A stretch of 58,947 nt of DNA, from NCBI GenBank assembly GCA_964551305.1, contig CAZKBT010000010.1, positions 1 to 58,947 of the forward strand, written 5' to 3'. Source of the stretch: JBAZDC01 sp041654595 (GTDB taxonomy: Bacteria > Pseudomonadota > Gammaproteobacteria > Burkholderiales > Burkholderiaceae_B). Numbering within the stretch: the first letter of the stretch is position 1; every line of letters starts with the position of its first letter. Position numbers and translations under genes: made by a program. Below, piece by piece: positions 28,896 to 37,485 of the stretch. The notes beneath the pieces were generated by a model. It searched no databases, was not told the origin of the DNA, and was given only the letters and a program-made list of their open reading frames with translations.

Positions 28896-29681
28896 ATGCT
28901 AGAGTTTGCTCGCATTCAATCGGGGAAAGTTGCTGGCGGCCGGACATGGTCGGATTCGGCGGATGAAGGTCTGGTGCTGGGCTTGGCCCGCACCAACGAA
29001 GAACTCGAGGCCATCCAGCGCCTGCGTTACTCGGTATTCAGCGAAGAAATGAACGCCGTTTTTCCCGGCGCCGCGGACGGCATCGACAGCGACCGTTTCG
29101 ATCCCTGGTGCGAGCACCTGATGGTCCGGGAAATGCACACCGGCAAGGTGGTCGGCACCTACCGCATCCTGACGCCGGGCAATGCGGTCGAGGCGGGCGG
29201 CTATTATTCCGAATCCGAGTTCGATCTTGCTCCGCTGGAACATTTCCGCCACGGCCTGGTTGAGGTGGGACGTTCGTGCATACACCCCGATTACCGCAGC
29301 GGCTCGGTCATCATGCTGCTCTGGTCGGGCATCGCCAAATTCGTGCAAAGCGCGGGATATCGCCACGTGCTCGGATGCGCCAGCGTGAGTTTGCGCGACG
29401 ACGGCATCACCGCCGCCGAAGTTTGGCGCGTCGCCAATCGCCTGAGGGCGGCATCGCCGGAACTTCCATGCCTCGTTCCCCGCCACCGCTATCCCGCGGA
29501 GCGCCTGGACAGCAATTTACCGGCTCGCATGCCTGCCCTGATCAAAGGATATTTGAAGCTGGGTGCGCAAATTTGCGGCGACCCGGCCTGGGACCCCGAC
29601 TTCAACACCGCCGATTTTCCCGTGCTGCTCGACATCGAAATGATGGATATCCGCTACAAACGCCATTTCGGCTTGAGCTGA
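28896..29681 (+). CDS. olsB: OlsB-type ornithine-acyl carrier protein N-acyltransferase (GNAT fold)
   Basis: This 261-residue protein belongs to the family annotated as hemolysin-like or OlsB acyltransferases. It has LARTNEELEAIQRLRYSVFSEEM at the start, GIDSDRFDPWCEHLMVRE in the middle and VGTYRILTP followed by LVEVGRSCIHPDYRSGSVIMLLW. The end is MPALIKGYLKLGAQICGDPAWDPDFNTADFPVLLDIEMM. OlsB makes lyso-ornithine lipid, a phosphorus-free membrane lipid precursor. No olsA (the second acyltransferase) is adjacent. Its neighbours to the right are phosphate genes, which fits a phosphate-sparing role, but I see no convincing Pho box directly before it. Confidence 0.78.
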   Translation: MLEFARIQSGKVAGGRTWSDSADEGLVLGLARTNEELEAIQRLRYSVFSEEMNAVFPGAADGIDSDRFDPWCEHLMVREMHTGKVVGTYRILTPGNAVEAGGYYSESEFDLAPLEHFRHGLVEVGRSCIHPDYRSGSVIMLLWSGIAKFVQSAGYRHVLGCASVSLRDDGITAAEVWRVANRLRAASPELPCLVPRHRYPAERLDSNLPARMPALIKGYLKLGAQICGDPAWDPDFNTADFPVLLDIEMMDIRYKRHFGLS

Positions 29682-29688
29682 ACGGCTT

Positions 29689-31185
29689 TCAACCCGGCGT
29701 CTTGGTCAGGGTGAACTCGTAGCCTGTCTTGTGCCACTCGTGCTGTTCATTCTCCAGGGAATAAGCGGACAGCGGGTGGCTCTCCAGCCAATTTTCCGAC
29801 AAGTGCAATGCAATGCGCTTGCCTTTGGACGCCAGCCCCAGCGGAGGAGGGTCCGCATTGGTGCGGCGCCGCGAGAACAGGACGGCCAGCCGCAGGCACA
29901 GCAGGGTGATCCATTGGTTCTTGCCGGGAAGGTGGCTTTTAAGCTTGCTCAGCTTGCCTTGGTGGCCCAGCGCCAGGAAAGCCAGCATGCGCTGGTCGTC
30001 GTTGGAGAAGCCGGGCATGTCCGCATGTTCCAGGATATAGGCGCTGTGCTTGTGATAATCGTCATGCGTGATGCTGATGCCGATTTCATGCAGGTCGCCG
30101 GCCCAGCCCAGCATGCGGCGCATGTCTTCTTCTTCGCCAGGGTCCGGCAACTTCAGCTGGTCGAAGCAATACATGGCCATCTGTTTTACGCGCTCCGCCT
30201 GGCGCGTATCCACGTGATAGCGTTTCTTGAACTGCCGAACGGTCTCGTCGCGCTTGTCGTGCTGGGAGTCGCGTCCCAGGAGGTCGTACAGCACGCCCAC
30301 GCGCAGCGCGCCTTCTCCCGGCGCCATGACCTTGATCTTCAACTCCTGGAACGCCGCGGCCATGATGGCCAGTCCGCCCGCCAGCACCAATGCGCGGTCC
30401 GGCTTCAAGCCGGGCAGATCTTGAAGAAGGACCCGGCCGTCCTTGATCAGGCGCGCGGCAAGCTTTTCCAGTCCCGGCAGGGTAATGCCCTTGACCGACA
30501 TGCCGGTTTCGGCCAGCACGGCCAGCAGGCCTTTGGCCGTGCCCGATGACCCGTAGGCCTCCTGCCAGCCGGTCTTGCGGTAGGGCGCCGAGATGACCTC
30601 GAGCTCGCGCCGGGCGGCCAGTATCGCCTGTTCCATGCGCTCGGCGGTGATGCATCCGTCGGGAAAGTAGCGGCGGGTGTAACTGACGCAGCCCATGGGC
30701 AGGGACGCCATGTGCAGGGGCGTGAAGTCTTTGCCGATGATGACTTCGGTGGAGCCGCCGCCGATATCGATCATCAGTCGGCGATTGGGCGAGGGCGGCA
30801 GCTCATGCGAGATGCCCGAGAAGATCAGGCGCGCTTCTTCCTGGCCGGCGATGACTTCGATGGGAAAGCCGAGCGCCGCTTCGACGCGCGGCAGTATCTC
30901 CGCCGTATTCCTGGCGATGCGAAAAGTGTTGGTGGCGACGGCGCGCACGCGGTTGGGATGGAAGCCTTCCAGGCGTTCTCCGAAACGCTTCAGGACGGCG
31001 ACGGCGCGTTCTACGGCCTCTTCGTCGAGGTATTTGTCGTCATCCAGCCCCGCCGCCAGGCGCACGGATTCTTTGAGGCGATCGATGGCGTAGATCTGGG
31101 CGATGCCGTCTTGCTGTTCGACGCGCCCTATGGACAGGCGAAAGCTGTTCGAGCCCAGGTCCACGGCGGCTAGTAAATGTTCCAT
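29689..31185 (-). CDS. ppx: Exopolyphosphatase (Ppx/GppA family)
   Basis: This 498-residue protein has the ASKHA phosphate-binding loops AAVDLGSNSFRLSIGRVE at the N-terminus and MIDIGGGSTEVIIGKD near residue 145. The catalytic glutamate region is VIAGQEEARLIFSGI. A C-terminal HD-like helical domain follows (WAGDLHEIGISITHDDYHKHSAYIL). It removes terminal phosphate from polyphosphate; pppGpp hydrolysis is an alternative activity of the family. It is divergent from ppk across a 207-bp gap and converges on the OlsB-type gene with only 7 bp between them. Confidence 0.93.
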   Translation of the reverse strand: MEHLLAAVDLGSNSFRLSIGRVEQQDGIAQIYAIDRLKESVRLAAGLDDDKYLDEEAVERAVAVLKRFGERLEGFHPNRVRAVATNTFRIARNTAEILPRVEAALGFPIEVIAGQEEARLIFSGISHELPPSPNRRLMIDIGGGSTEVIIGKDFTPLHMASLPMGCVSYTRRYFPDGCITAERMEQAILAARRELEVISAPYRKTGWQEAYGSSGTAKGLLAVLAETGMSVKGITLPGLEKLAARLIKDGRVLLQDLPGLKPDRALVLAGGLAIMAAAFQELKIKVMAPGEGALRVGVLYDLLGRDSQHDKRDETVRQFKKRYHVDTRQAERVKQMAMYCFDQLKLPDPGEEEDMRRMLGWAGDLHEIGISITHDDYHKHSAYILEHADMPGFSNDDQRMLAFLALGHQGKLSKLKSHLPGKNQWITLLCLRLAVLFSRRRTNADPPPLGLASKGKRIALHLSENWLESHPLSAYSLENEQHEWHKTGYEFTLTKTPG

Positions 31186-31316
31186 GCTTGGCTACTTTGG
31201 GTGAATACCCCGGAATTATAAGTAGCTGGAACCTGCTTTTTCGCTATTCGCGGCATATTTTCCAGAAAAAATCGCTATTTGTACGGAAAAACCAGAAAGT
31301 CGCGAGAGGCGGCGAA

Positions 31317-31350
31317 TTGTCATTACACTGTAAGAATATTGCAGTAAAAG
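31317..31350 (+). promoter_or_regulatory. Pho box and -10 element upstream of ppk
   Basis: TTGTCAT-TACA-CTGTAAG (31317-31334) matches the PhoB box CTGTCAT-N4-CTGTCAY, with 6 of 7 and 5 of 7 matching positions and the exact 11-bp repeat spacing. A TAAAAG -10 element (31345-31350) follows 10 bp later, the spacing expected when PhoB replaces the -35. This supports phosphate-starvation control of ppk. Confidence 0.62.
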
Positions 31351-31392
31351 TTCTGGTGTTTTCCGGTTTTGGGTCTTTTTCTGGGACTATTT

Positions 31393-33462
31393 ATGCTTGC
31401 TTCATCCGCGGATGCTCTTTATTTGAACCGCGAGCTCTCGCTGCTCAAATTCAATGAACGAGTCTTGGCCATGGCGCAGAATCCGTCCACGCCCTTGCTG
31501 GAGCGCTTGCGATATTTGTGCATCGTCAGCTCCAACATGGACGAATTCTTCGAAATCCGTATCGCCAGTCTGAAGGAGCAGCAGCTGCAGACGCCCGGCT
31601 TGGTCGGCGGCGACGGCTTTACGCCCGGCGAGGCGTTCGAGCGGGTGCAGCTTGCCGCCCATGAGCTGATCGAACGCCAGAACGCTTTGTTGACGGCGCA
31701 GGTGCTGCCTCAGCTCAGGATGGAGGGAATAGGCCTGCTCGAACCCGCCCGGTGGTCCGAGGGGCTGCGCGAATGGGCGCATGAAGAGTTCCTGCGCGAC
31801 GTCATGCCCATGCTCACGCCTATCGGGCTGGATCCCGCCCATCCGTTCCCGCGCGTCCTGAACAAGAGCTTGAATTTCATCGTGCCCTTGTCCGGCCAGG
31901 ACGCGTTCGGGCGCAGCGCCTCGATCGCGATTGTGCAGGCCCCTCGCGCCTTGCCGCGCTTGATCAAGGCGCCGTCCGAGCTCGCCGGCATCCCCCATGG
32001 CTATATTCTGTTGACCGCGATGATCAGCGCGTTCGTCGGCGAGCTTTTCCCGGGCCTGGAGGTCAAGGGATGCTATCAGTGGAGGGTGACGCGCAACAGC
32101 GATTTGTTCGTGGACGAGGAAGAAATCACCAATCTGCGCCAAGCCTTGCAGGGCGAATTGTCGCAACGCAATTTCGGCGCGGCGGTGCGGCTGGAAATCG
32201 ACCAGTACATGCCGCCGGAGCTGGAAAACTTCCTGCAGCGCGAATTCCTTTTGCTGCCGCAGGATACGTATCGCGTCGGCGGCCCGGTGAATCTGTCGCG
32301 GCTGATGCATCTGTGCAACGTGGTCGATCGTCCCGATCTGTTGTTTCCCGAGCACCGTCCCAGCCTGCCGGAGCCTTTCGACCAACCGGGAATCAGCCCG
32401 GACGAGCTATTTGCCGCCATCGCTGAAAAAGATATTTTGCTGCACCACCCCTATCAGGCCTTCGACCCCGTGCTCAGTTTCTTGACCGCGGCGGCCAAGG
32501 ACCCGTCGGTCGTCGCCATCAAGCAGACCATCTATCGCACCGGTGAAGACTCCGAGTTGATGCGGCTATTGCTGGCTGCCGCCAAAGTGGGAAAAGAGGT
32601 CACGGTCGTGGTCGAGCTGATGGCGCGCTTCGACGAGCAGACCAACATCAACTGGGCGGCCAAGCTCGAAGAGGTCGGCGCGCACGTCAGCTACGGTGTC
32701 GTCGGCCATAAAACCCATGCCAAGATGGCGCTGGTGCTGCGCCGCGAGCATGGCCGCATACGGCGTTACGGCCACCTGGGCACGGGCAATTACCATCCCC
32801 GCACGGCGAGGCTGTATACCGATTTCGGCATGCTGACCGCCAACCAGACCTTGTGCGAAGACATGGACAAGGTGTTCTCCCTGCTGACCGGCCTGGGCGC
32901 GCGGCGCCCGTTGAAGCTGTTGCTGCAGTCTCCGTTCACCCTGCACGACACGATGATCGCGCACATCAAGCGCGAAACCGCCAACGCCAAGGCCGGCAAG
33001 CGCGCGCGCATCAATGCCAAGATGAACTCCCTGCTCGAGCCCATCATCATCGGCGAGCTCTACAAGGCCAGCCAGGCGGGCGTCAAGGTGGATCTGATCG
33101 TTCGCGGGGCCTGCGCCCTGCGCGCGGGCGTGCCGGGGCTTTCCGACAACATCCACGTGCGTTCGATAGTCGGGCGCTTCCTGGAGCATTCCCGCGTCTT
33201 CTATTTTTACAACGGCGGGAACGAAGACGTGTATCTGTCTTCGGCCGACTGGATGGAGCGCAATTTCTTCCGGCGGGTGGAAGTCAGCTTCCCCATCCTC
33301 GACAAGCGCCTGAAACGCCGTGTGATCCGTGAGGCCTTCAGCTATGCCTTGCGCGACAATCAGCTGGCCTGGCGGGCCTTGCCCGACGGCAGCTATGCCA
33401 AGGTCAAGAGCCGCGGCGCGCCGTTCAATCTGCATCGGAAACTGGCGGATGCGCTGGACTGA
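31393..33462 (+). CDS. ppk: Polyphosphate kinase 1
   Basis: The chosen start is ATG 31393 (MLASSADALYLNRELSLLKF); an in-frame TTG at 31369 is less likely. The 689-residue protein reversibly polymerises ATP gamma-phosphate into polyphosphate. It has the PPK1 N domain (NRELSLLKFNERVLAMA, then SNMDEFFEIRIASLKEQ) and the two phospholipase-D-like catalytic halves. The autophosphorylated histidine region is VSYGVVGHKTHAKMALVLRR with YGHLGTGNYHP, and the second histidine lies in VRSIVGRFLEHSRVFYF. It is divergent from ppx and upstream of pst, forming a phosphate gene block with a probable Pho box. Confidence 0.96.
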   Translation: MLASSADALYLNRELSLLKFNERVLAMAQNPSTPLLERLRYLCIVSSNMDEFFEIRIASLKEQQLQTPGLVGGDGFTPGEAFERVQLAAHELIERQNALLTAQVLPQLRMEGIGLLEPARWSEGLREWAHEEFLRDVMPMLTPIGLDPAHPFPRVLNKSLNFIVPLSGQDAFGRSASIAIVQAPRALPRLIKAPSELAGIPHGYILLTAMISAFVGELFPGLEVKGCYQWRVTRNSDLFVDEEEITNLRQALQGELSQRNFGAAVRLEIDQYMPPELENFLQREFLLLPQDTYRVGGPVNLSRLMHLCNVVDRPDLLFPEHRPSLPEPFDQPGISPDELFAAIAEKDILLHHPYQAFDPVLSFLTAAAKDPSVVAIKQTIYRTGEDSELMRLLLAAAKVGKEVTVVVELMARFDEQTNINWAAKLEEVGAHVSYGVVGHKTHAKMALVLRREHGRIRRYGHLGTGNYHPRTARLYTDFGMLTANQTLCEDMDKVFSLLTGLGARRPLKLLLQSPFTLHDTMIAHIKRETANAKAGKRARINAKMNSLLEPIIIGELYKASQAGVKVDLIVRGACALRAGVPGLSDNIHVRSIVGRFLEHSRVFYFYNGGNEDVYLSSADWMERNFFRRVEVSFPILDKRLKRRVIREAFSYALRDNQLAWRALPDGSYAKVKSRGAPFNLHRKLADALD

Positions 33463-33474
33463 GCGGAAGAATGC

Positions 33475-33531
33475 GCGTCACAAACATGTCATGTGTTCTG
33501 TCACGAACATGTCATATTTTGTGCTTAATAT
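33475..33531 (+). promoter_or_regulatory. Tandem Pho boxes and -10 element of the pst operon
   Basis: Box 1 is GCGTCAC-AAAC-ATGTCAT (33475-33492). Box 2 is CTGTCAC-GAAC-ATGTCAT (33498-33515). Each has 7-bp repeats at 11-bp spacing, as PhoB requires, and the boxes are 23 bp apart. TAATAT (33526-33531) begins 10 bp after box 2, where a -10 should be if PhoB substitutes for the -35. This is a strong phosphate-starvation promoter for pstS. Confidence 0.88.
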
Positions 33532-33586
33532 GACGGCCATGCAGAATGAATCTGCGTCAACCCGCTTCAATCTACAGGATTCCGCT

Positions 33587-34630
33587 ATGTTCAAACGTCT
33601 ATTGCTACAAGTTTCGATGGGGTTCGCATTCGGGGCCGTCGCCCTGACCGCGCAAGCCGCCGACATTACCGGAGCAGGCGCTTCGTTCCCTTACCCCATT
33701 TACGCGAAATGGGCGGCCCAATACCAGCAGGAAACCAAGCATCGCATCAATTACCAATCGATCGGCTCGGGCGGCGGCCAGCAGCAGATCATCGCCAAGA
33801 CGGTGGATTTCGGCGCATCCGACGACCCCATGAAGGCTGAAGACCTGGAAAAACACAATCTTCTGCAATTCCCCGCCATCATCGGCGGCACGGTACCCGT
33901 GGTGAACGTCGAAGGCATCAAGCCGGGCGAGCTGAAATTGTCAGGCCAGGTGCTGGCGGACATTTTCCTGGGCAAGGTCACGAAATGGGATGACCCCGCC
34001 ATCACGGCGCTCAACCCCGGCTTGAGCCTGCCCTCGTCGTCCATCATCGTCGTGCATCGCTCGGACGGCTCGGGCACGACCTTCGGCTGGACGAACTACC
34101 TGTCGAAAGTCTCCTCCGACTGGAAGGAAAAGGTTGGCGAAGGCAAGGCCGTGAAATGGCCCACAGGCCAGGGCGGCAAGGGCAACGAAGGCGTCGCCGC
34201 CTACGTGCGCCAGCTGAAGAATTCGATCGGCTACGTCGAATACGCCTATGCCAAGCAGAACAATCTGTCCTGGACCCAGGTTCAGAACAAGGACGGCCAA
34301 TTCGTGCAGCCTTCGCAGGAGAGCTTCGCCGCCGCGGCCGCCAATGCCGACTGGAAGGGTACGCCTGGCATGGGCGTGGTCCTGACCAACGAGGCGGGCG
34401 CGCAGTCCTGGCCCGTTACCTCCGCCAGCTTCATCCTCGTGCATAAAACCCAGGGCAAGCCGGAGAATGCCAAGGCGGTCCTGGCCTTTTTCGACTGGGC
34501 GTTCAAGAACGGCGCCAAGCAGGCGGCGGAGCTGGACTACGTGCCGATGCCGGAGGCGGTGACGGCGCAGATCGCCGAGGCCTGGAAAACGCAGATCAAG
34601 GCCGAGGACGGCAGCGCTATCTGGAAGTAG
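33587..34630 (+). CDS. pstS: Phosphate ABC transporter periplasmic binding protein
   Basis: The start is ATG 33587, with AGGA upstream; the longer frame only reads through the promoter and the end of ppk. The 347-residue product has a signal peptide (MFKRLLLQVSMGFAFGAVAL, cleaved after AQA). The mature protein begins ADITGAGASFPYPIYAKWA, the PstS hallmark. Phosphate-contacting segments include SIGSGGGQQQI, DFGASDDPM and HRSDGSGTTFGWTNYL. It binds orthophosphate with high affinity for PstCAB. A strong hairpin separates it from pstC. Confidence 0.98.
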   Translation: MFKRLLLQVSMGFAFGAVALTAQAADITGAGASFPYPIYAKWAAQYQQETKHRINYQSIGSGGGQQQIIAKTVDFGASDDPMKAEDLEKHNLLQFPAIIGGTVPVVNVEGIKPGELKLSGQVLADIFLGKVTKWDDPAITALNPGLSLPSSSIIVVHRSDGSGTTFGWTNYLSKVSSDWKEKVGEGKAVKWPTGQGGKGNEGVAAYVRQLKNSIGYVEYAYAKQNNLSWTQVQNKDGQFVQPSQESFAAAAANADWKGTPGMGVVLTNEAGAQSWPVTSASFILVHKTQGKPENAKAVLAFFDWAFKNGAKQAAELDYVPMPEAVTAQIAEAWKTQIKAEDGSAIWK

Positions 34631-34642
34631 TTCCTTGATCTG

Positions 34643-34709
34643 AAAGGCATTCGCCTTTTCGGGTCGGGCAGGGACGGCGGTTGAAAAGGGCTCGCCGTCC
34701 CTTGTTGTG
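34643..34709 (+). terminator. Intercistronic hairpins between pstS and pstC (attenuator or stabiliser)
   Basis: A small hairpin (AAAGGC/GCCTTT, 34643-34658) precedes a perfect 10-bp stem. AGGGACGGCG (34670-34679) pairs with CGCCGTCCCT (34693-34702) around a 13-nt loop and is followed by TGTTGTG. The T-run is weak, so it probably ends transcription only partly or protects the pstS mRNA 3' end. Confidence 0.6.
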
Positions 34710-34805
34710 TAAAAATAGCGATAAATTTGCGGGCGAGGTTCGAAAAATGGATGTTTTTAGGATGCCGTCGCCCAGCCGCCACCAGCTCTATGCAGAAACA
34801 CCGAC

Positions 34806-35744
34806 ATGAAAAATAGCCGGAATGCGTTCATGGATGCATTGTTCAAGAACGTGACGCGCACGTTCGCGTTTTTTGTCTTCATCCTTCTGGGCGCCATCAT
34901 GGTGTCCCTTATATACGGCAGCCGGGAATCCATCGCCGAGAACGGCATAGCTTTCTTGTGGACCAACAACTGGGATCCCGTCCAGAATATCTACGGAGCC
35001 CTGGTGCCCATCGTGGGCACTTTGTTGACCTCCATCATCGCCTTGGTGATCGCCGTGCCGGTATCGTTCGGGATCGCGATGTTCCTGACCGAGCTTGCGC
35101 CGACCTGGCTGCGGCGGCCGCTGGGCACGGCCATCGAGATGCTGGCGGCGATTCCATCCATCATCTACGGCATGTGGGGCCTGTTCGTGTTCGTGCCCCT
35201 GTTCCAGCAGTACGTGCAGCCCGGGTTGATCGGCCTGTTCGAAGGCGTGCCGGTGCTGGGCGACCTCTTCGCCGGCCCGCCCTTCGGGATCGGGGTGTTC
35301 ACGGCGGGGCTGATCCTGTCCATCATGGTGATTCCCTTCATTGCCGCGGTGATGCGCGACGTTTTCGAACTCGTCCCGCCCTTGCTTAAAGAGTCGGCGT
35401 ACGGATTGGGCAGCACGACCTGGGAAGTGGTCTGGAAAGTCGTCCTTCCGTTCACGAAGAACGGCGTCATCGGCGGCATCATGCTGGGACTGGGCAGGGC
35501 GCTGGGCGAGACGATGGCGGTGACTTTCGTCATAGGCAACTCCTTCAATTTGCCCTCCTCGGTTTTCTCGCCTTCCAATTCCATTGCATCGGCATTGGCC
35601 AATGAGTTCAACGAGGCGGGAGGCATGCAGAAATCCGCGTTGCTGGAGCTGGGCTTGATCCTGTTCTTGATAACGACCGTCGTCTTGGCGTGTTCCAAGC
35701 TGTTATTGCTGCGCTTGTCGAAAAGCGAAGGCCTCAAGCACTGA
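34806..35744 (+). CDS. pstC: Phosphate ABC transporter permease PstC
   Basis: This 312-residue inner-membrane protein has six predicted helices. It starts MKNSRNAFMDALFKNVTRTF, with the first helix FAFFVFILLGAIMVSLIYG. The coupling loop is LKESAYGLGSTTWEVVWKVVLP and the following segment GGIMLGLGRALGETMAVTFVIGN is conserved in PstC. It forms the channel with PstA. pstA follows 16 bp after the stop. Confidence 0.97.
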   Translation: MKNSRNAFMDALFKNVTRTFAFFVFILLGAIMVSLIYGSRESIAENGIAFLWTNNWDPVQNIYGALVPIVGTLLTSIIALVIAVPVSFGIAMFLTELAPTWLRRPLGTAIEMLAAIPSIIYGMWGLFVFVPLFQQYVQPGLIGLFEGVPVLGDLFAGPPFGIGVFTAGLILSIMVIPFIAAVMRDVFELVPPLLKESAYGLGSTTWEVVWKVVLPFTKNGVIGGIMLGLGRALGETMAVTFVIGNSFNLPSSVFSPSNSIASALANEFNEAGGMQKSALLELGLILFLITTVVLACSKLLLLRLSKSEGLKH

Positions 35745-35760
35745 AATCAGGCGATAAACC

Positions 35761-36621
35761 ATGTTTACCAGCGACTCCATCGTCAATGCCTCCAATCCCG
35801 TCTACAGGCGGCGCCAGCGCCGCAACCGCTTGCTGCTGGGCTTGTCCGGCGCAACCGTCGTGTTCGGCCTATTCTGGCTGGTCTGGATCATCTTCACCTT
35901 GCTGGTCAAAGGGGGCTCGGCCTTGTCCCTGACCTTGTTGACGCAAAGCACGCCCCCGCCCGGCGGCGACGGCGGCTTGCTCAATGCCATTACGGGCAGC
36001 GTCATGATGGCCGTGGTCGGAACGTTGATCGGCACGCCGATCGGCATCCTGGCGGGCACGTATTTGTCCGAATACGGACGGCGCGGCTGGCTGGCTCCCG
36101 CCACCCGCTTCCTGAACGACGTGCTGCTGTCCGCCCCGTCGATCGTCATCGGCCTGTTCATCTATGCGGTCTACGTGGCGCAGGTCGAGCATTATTCGGG
36201 CTGGGCCGGCGCCTTCGCCCTGGCGATCCTGGTCATACCGGTGGTCGTGCGGGCCACCGACAACATGCTGCTGCTGGTGCCCAACACCCTGCGTGAAGCG
36301 GCCGCCGCCCTTGGCTGCCCTCAGTGGCGCATCGTGATCTTCATATGCTATCGGGCGGCCAGGTCCGGCATCATTACCGGCATCCTGCTGGCCGTGGCCC
36401 GGATCTCCGGCGAAACCGCTCCCTTGCTGTTCACCGCGCTGAACAACCAGTTCATGTCGACCAACATGAACGCGCCTTTGGCCAATCTGCCCGTGGTCAT
36501 CTACCAATACGCGGCCAGCCCCTTCGAGGACTGGAACCGCCTGGCCTGGGCGGGCGCGGTCATGATTACTTTGCTGGTGCTGGGCATCAACATCATCGCC
36601 CGCAGCCTATTCCGTAAATAA
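35761..36621 (+). CDS. pstA: Phosphate ABC transporter permease PstA
   Basis: This 286-residue permease starts MFTSDSIVNASNPVYRRRQR and continues into LLLGLSGATVVFGLFWLVWIIFTLL. The pattern GTPIGILAGTYLSEYGRRGW is typical of PstA. The coupling loop LREAAAALGCPQWRIVIFICYRAA, followed by RISGETAPLLFTALNNQF, confirms the assignment. It pairs with PstC and docks PstB. Its 3' end is 45 bp before the pstB start. Confidence 0.97.
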   Translation: MFTSDSIVNASNPVYRRRQRRNRLLLGLSGATVVFGLFWLVWIIFTLLVKGGSALSLTLLTQSTPPPGGDGGLLNAITGSVMMAVVGTLIGTPIGILAGTYLSEYGRRGWLAPATRFLNDVLLSAPSIVIGLFIYAVYVAQVEHYSGWAGAFALAILVIPVVVRATDNMLLLVPNTLREAAAALGCPQWRIVIFICYRAARSGIITGILLAVARISGETAPLLFTALNNQFMSTNMNAPLANLPVVIYQYAASPFEDWNRLAWAGAVMITLLVLGINIIARSLFRK

Positions 36622-36666
36622 CGAGCAATGGGCCCGACGCGTTGTCCGGCCCGCAGGAAACTTGAA

Positions 36667-37443
36667 ATGCCAAACACCCAACCTGCCGAACGCACGAAGC
36701 TTGAAGTCAAGAACTTGAATTTCTATTACGGAAAGTTCCATGCCATCAAGAACGTCAGCATGAACATCAAGGAAAACAAGGTCACTGCGTTCATCGGTCC
36801 GTCCGGATGCGGAAAATCGACGTTGCTGCGCACGTTCAACCGCATGTTCGAACTTTATCCCGGCCAGCGGGCCGAGGGCGAGATCAATCTGGACGGCGAG
36901 AACCTGCTGGAGGCCAAGGTCGATATTTCATTGATCCGGGCCAAGGTCGGCATGGTATTCCAAAAGCCCACGCCGTTTCCCATGAGCATCTACGACAACA
37001 TCGCCTTTGGCGTGCGCTTGTTCGAGCGGCTGAGCAAAGGGGAAATGGACGAGCGCGTCGAATGGGCACTAAGCAAGGCGGCGCTGTGGAACGAGGTCAA
37101 AGACAAGCTCAACCAGAGCGGCAACAGCCTGTCGGGGGGCCAGCAGCAGCGGCTCTGCATCGCGCGCGGCGTGGCGATCAAGCCCGAGATATTGTTGCTG
37201 GACGAACCTTGCTCGGCCCTGGATCCCATCTCGACGGCAAAGATCGAGGAACTGATCGCCGAATTGAAAAGCGACTATACCGTCGTCATCGTGACGCACA
37301 ATATGCAGCAGGCGGCGCGCTGTTCCGACTATACGGCGTACATGTATCTGGGCGAGCTGATGGAATACGGCGATACGGACCAGATTTTCGTCAAGCCCGC
37401 CCGCAAGGAAACCGAGGACTACATCACCGGCCGCTTCGGCTGA
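36667..37443 (+). CDS. pstB: Phosphate ABC transporter ATP-binding protein PstB
   Basis: The start is ATG 36667 (MPNTQPAERTKLEVKNLNFYYG), with AGGAAA upstream. The 258-residue ATPase has Walker A GPSGCGKSTLLRTFNRM, the PstB-specific LYPGQRAEGEINLDG, Q-loop VFQKPTPFPMSIYDNIAFG, signature SLSGGQQQRLCIARG, Walker B LLLDEPCSALDP and the switch histidine in IVTHNMQQAARCSDYTA. It powers phosphate import. No phoU gene follows; the next gene is on the other strand. Confidence 0.98.
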   Translation: MPNTQPAERTKLEVKNLNFYYGKFHAIKNVSMNIKENKVTAFIGPSGCGKSTLLRTFNRMFELYPGQRAEGEINLDGENLLEAKVDISLIRAKVGMVFQKPTPFPMSIYDNIAFGVRLFERLSKGEMDERVEWALSKAALWNEVKDKLNQSGNSLSGGQQQRLCIARGVAIKPEILLLDEPCSALDPISTAKIEELIAELKSDYTVVIVTHNMQQAARCSDYTAYMYLGELMEYGDTDQIFVKPARKETEDYITGRFG

Positions 37444-37485
37444 CGGTGCCTTGCCGCGTGAGCCGGCCGGCATGGCCGGCTCTGC

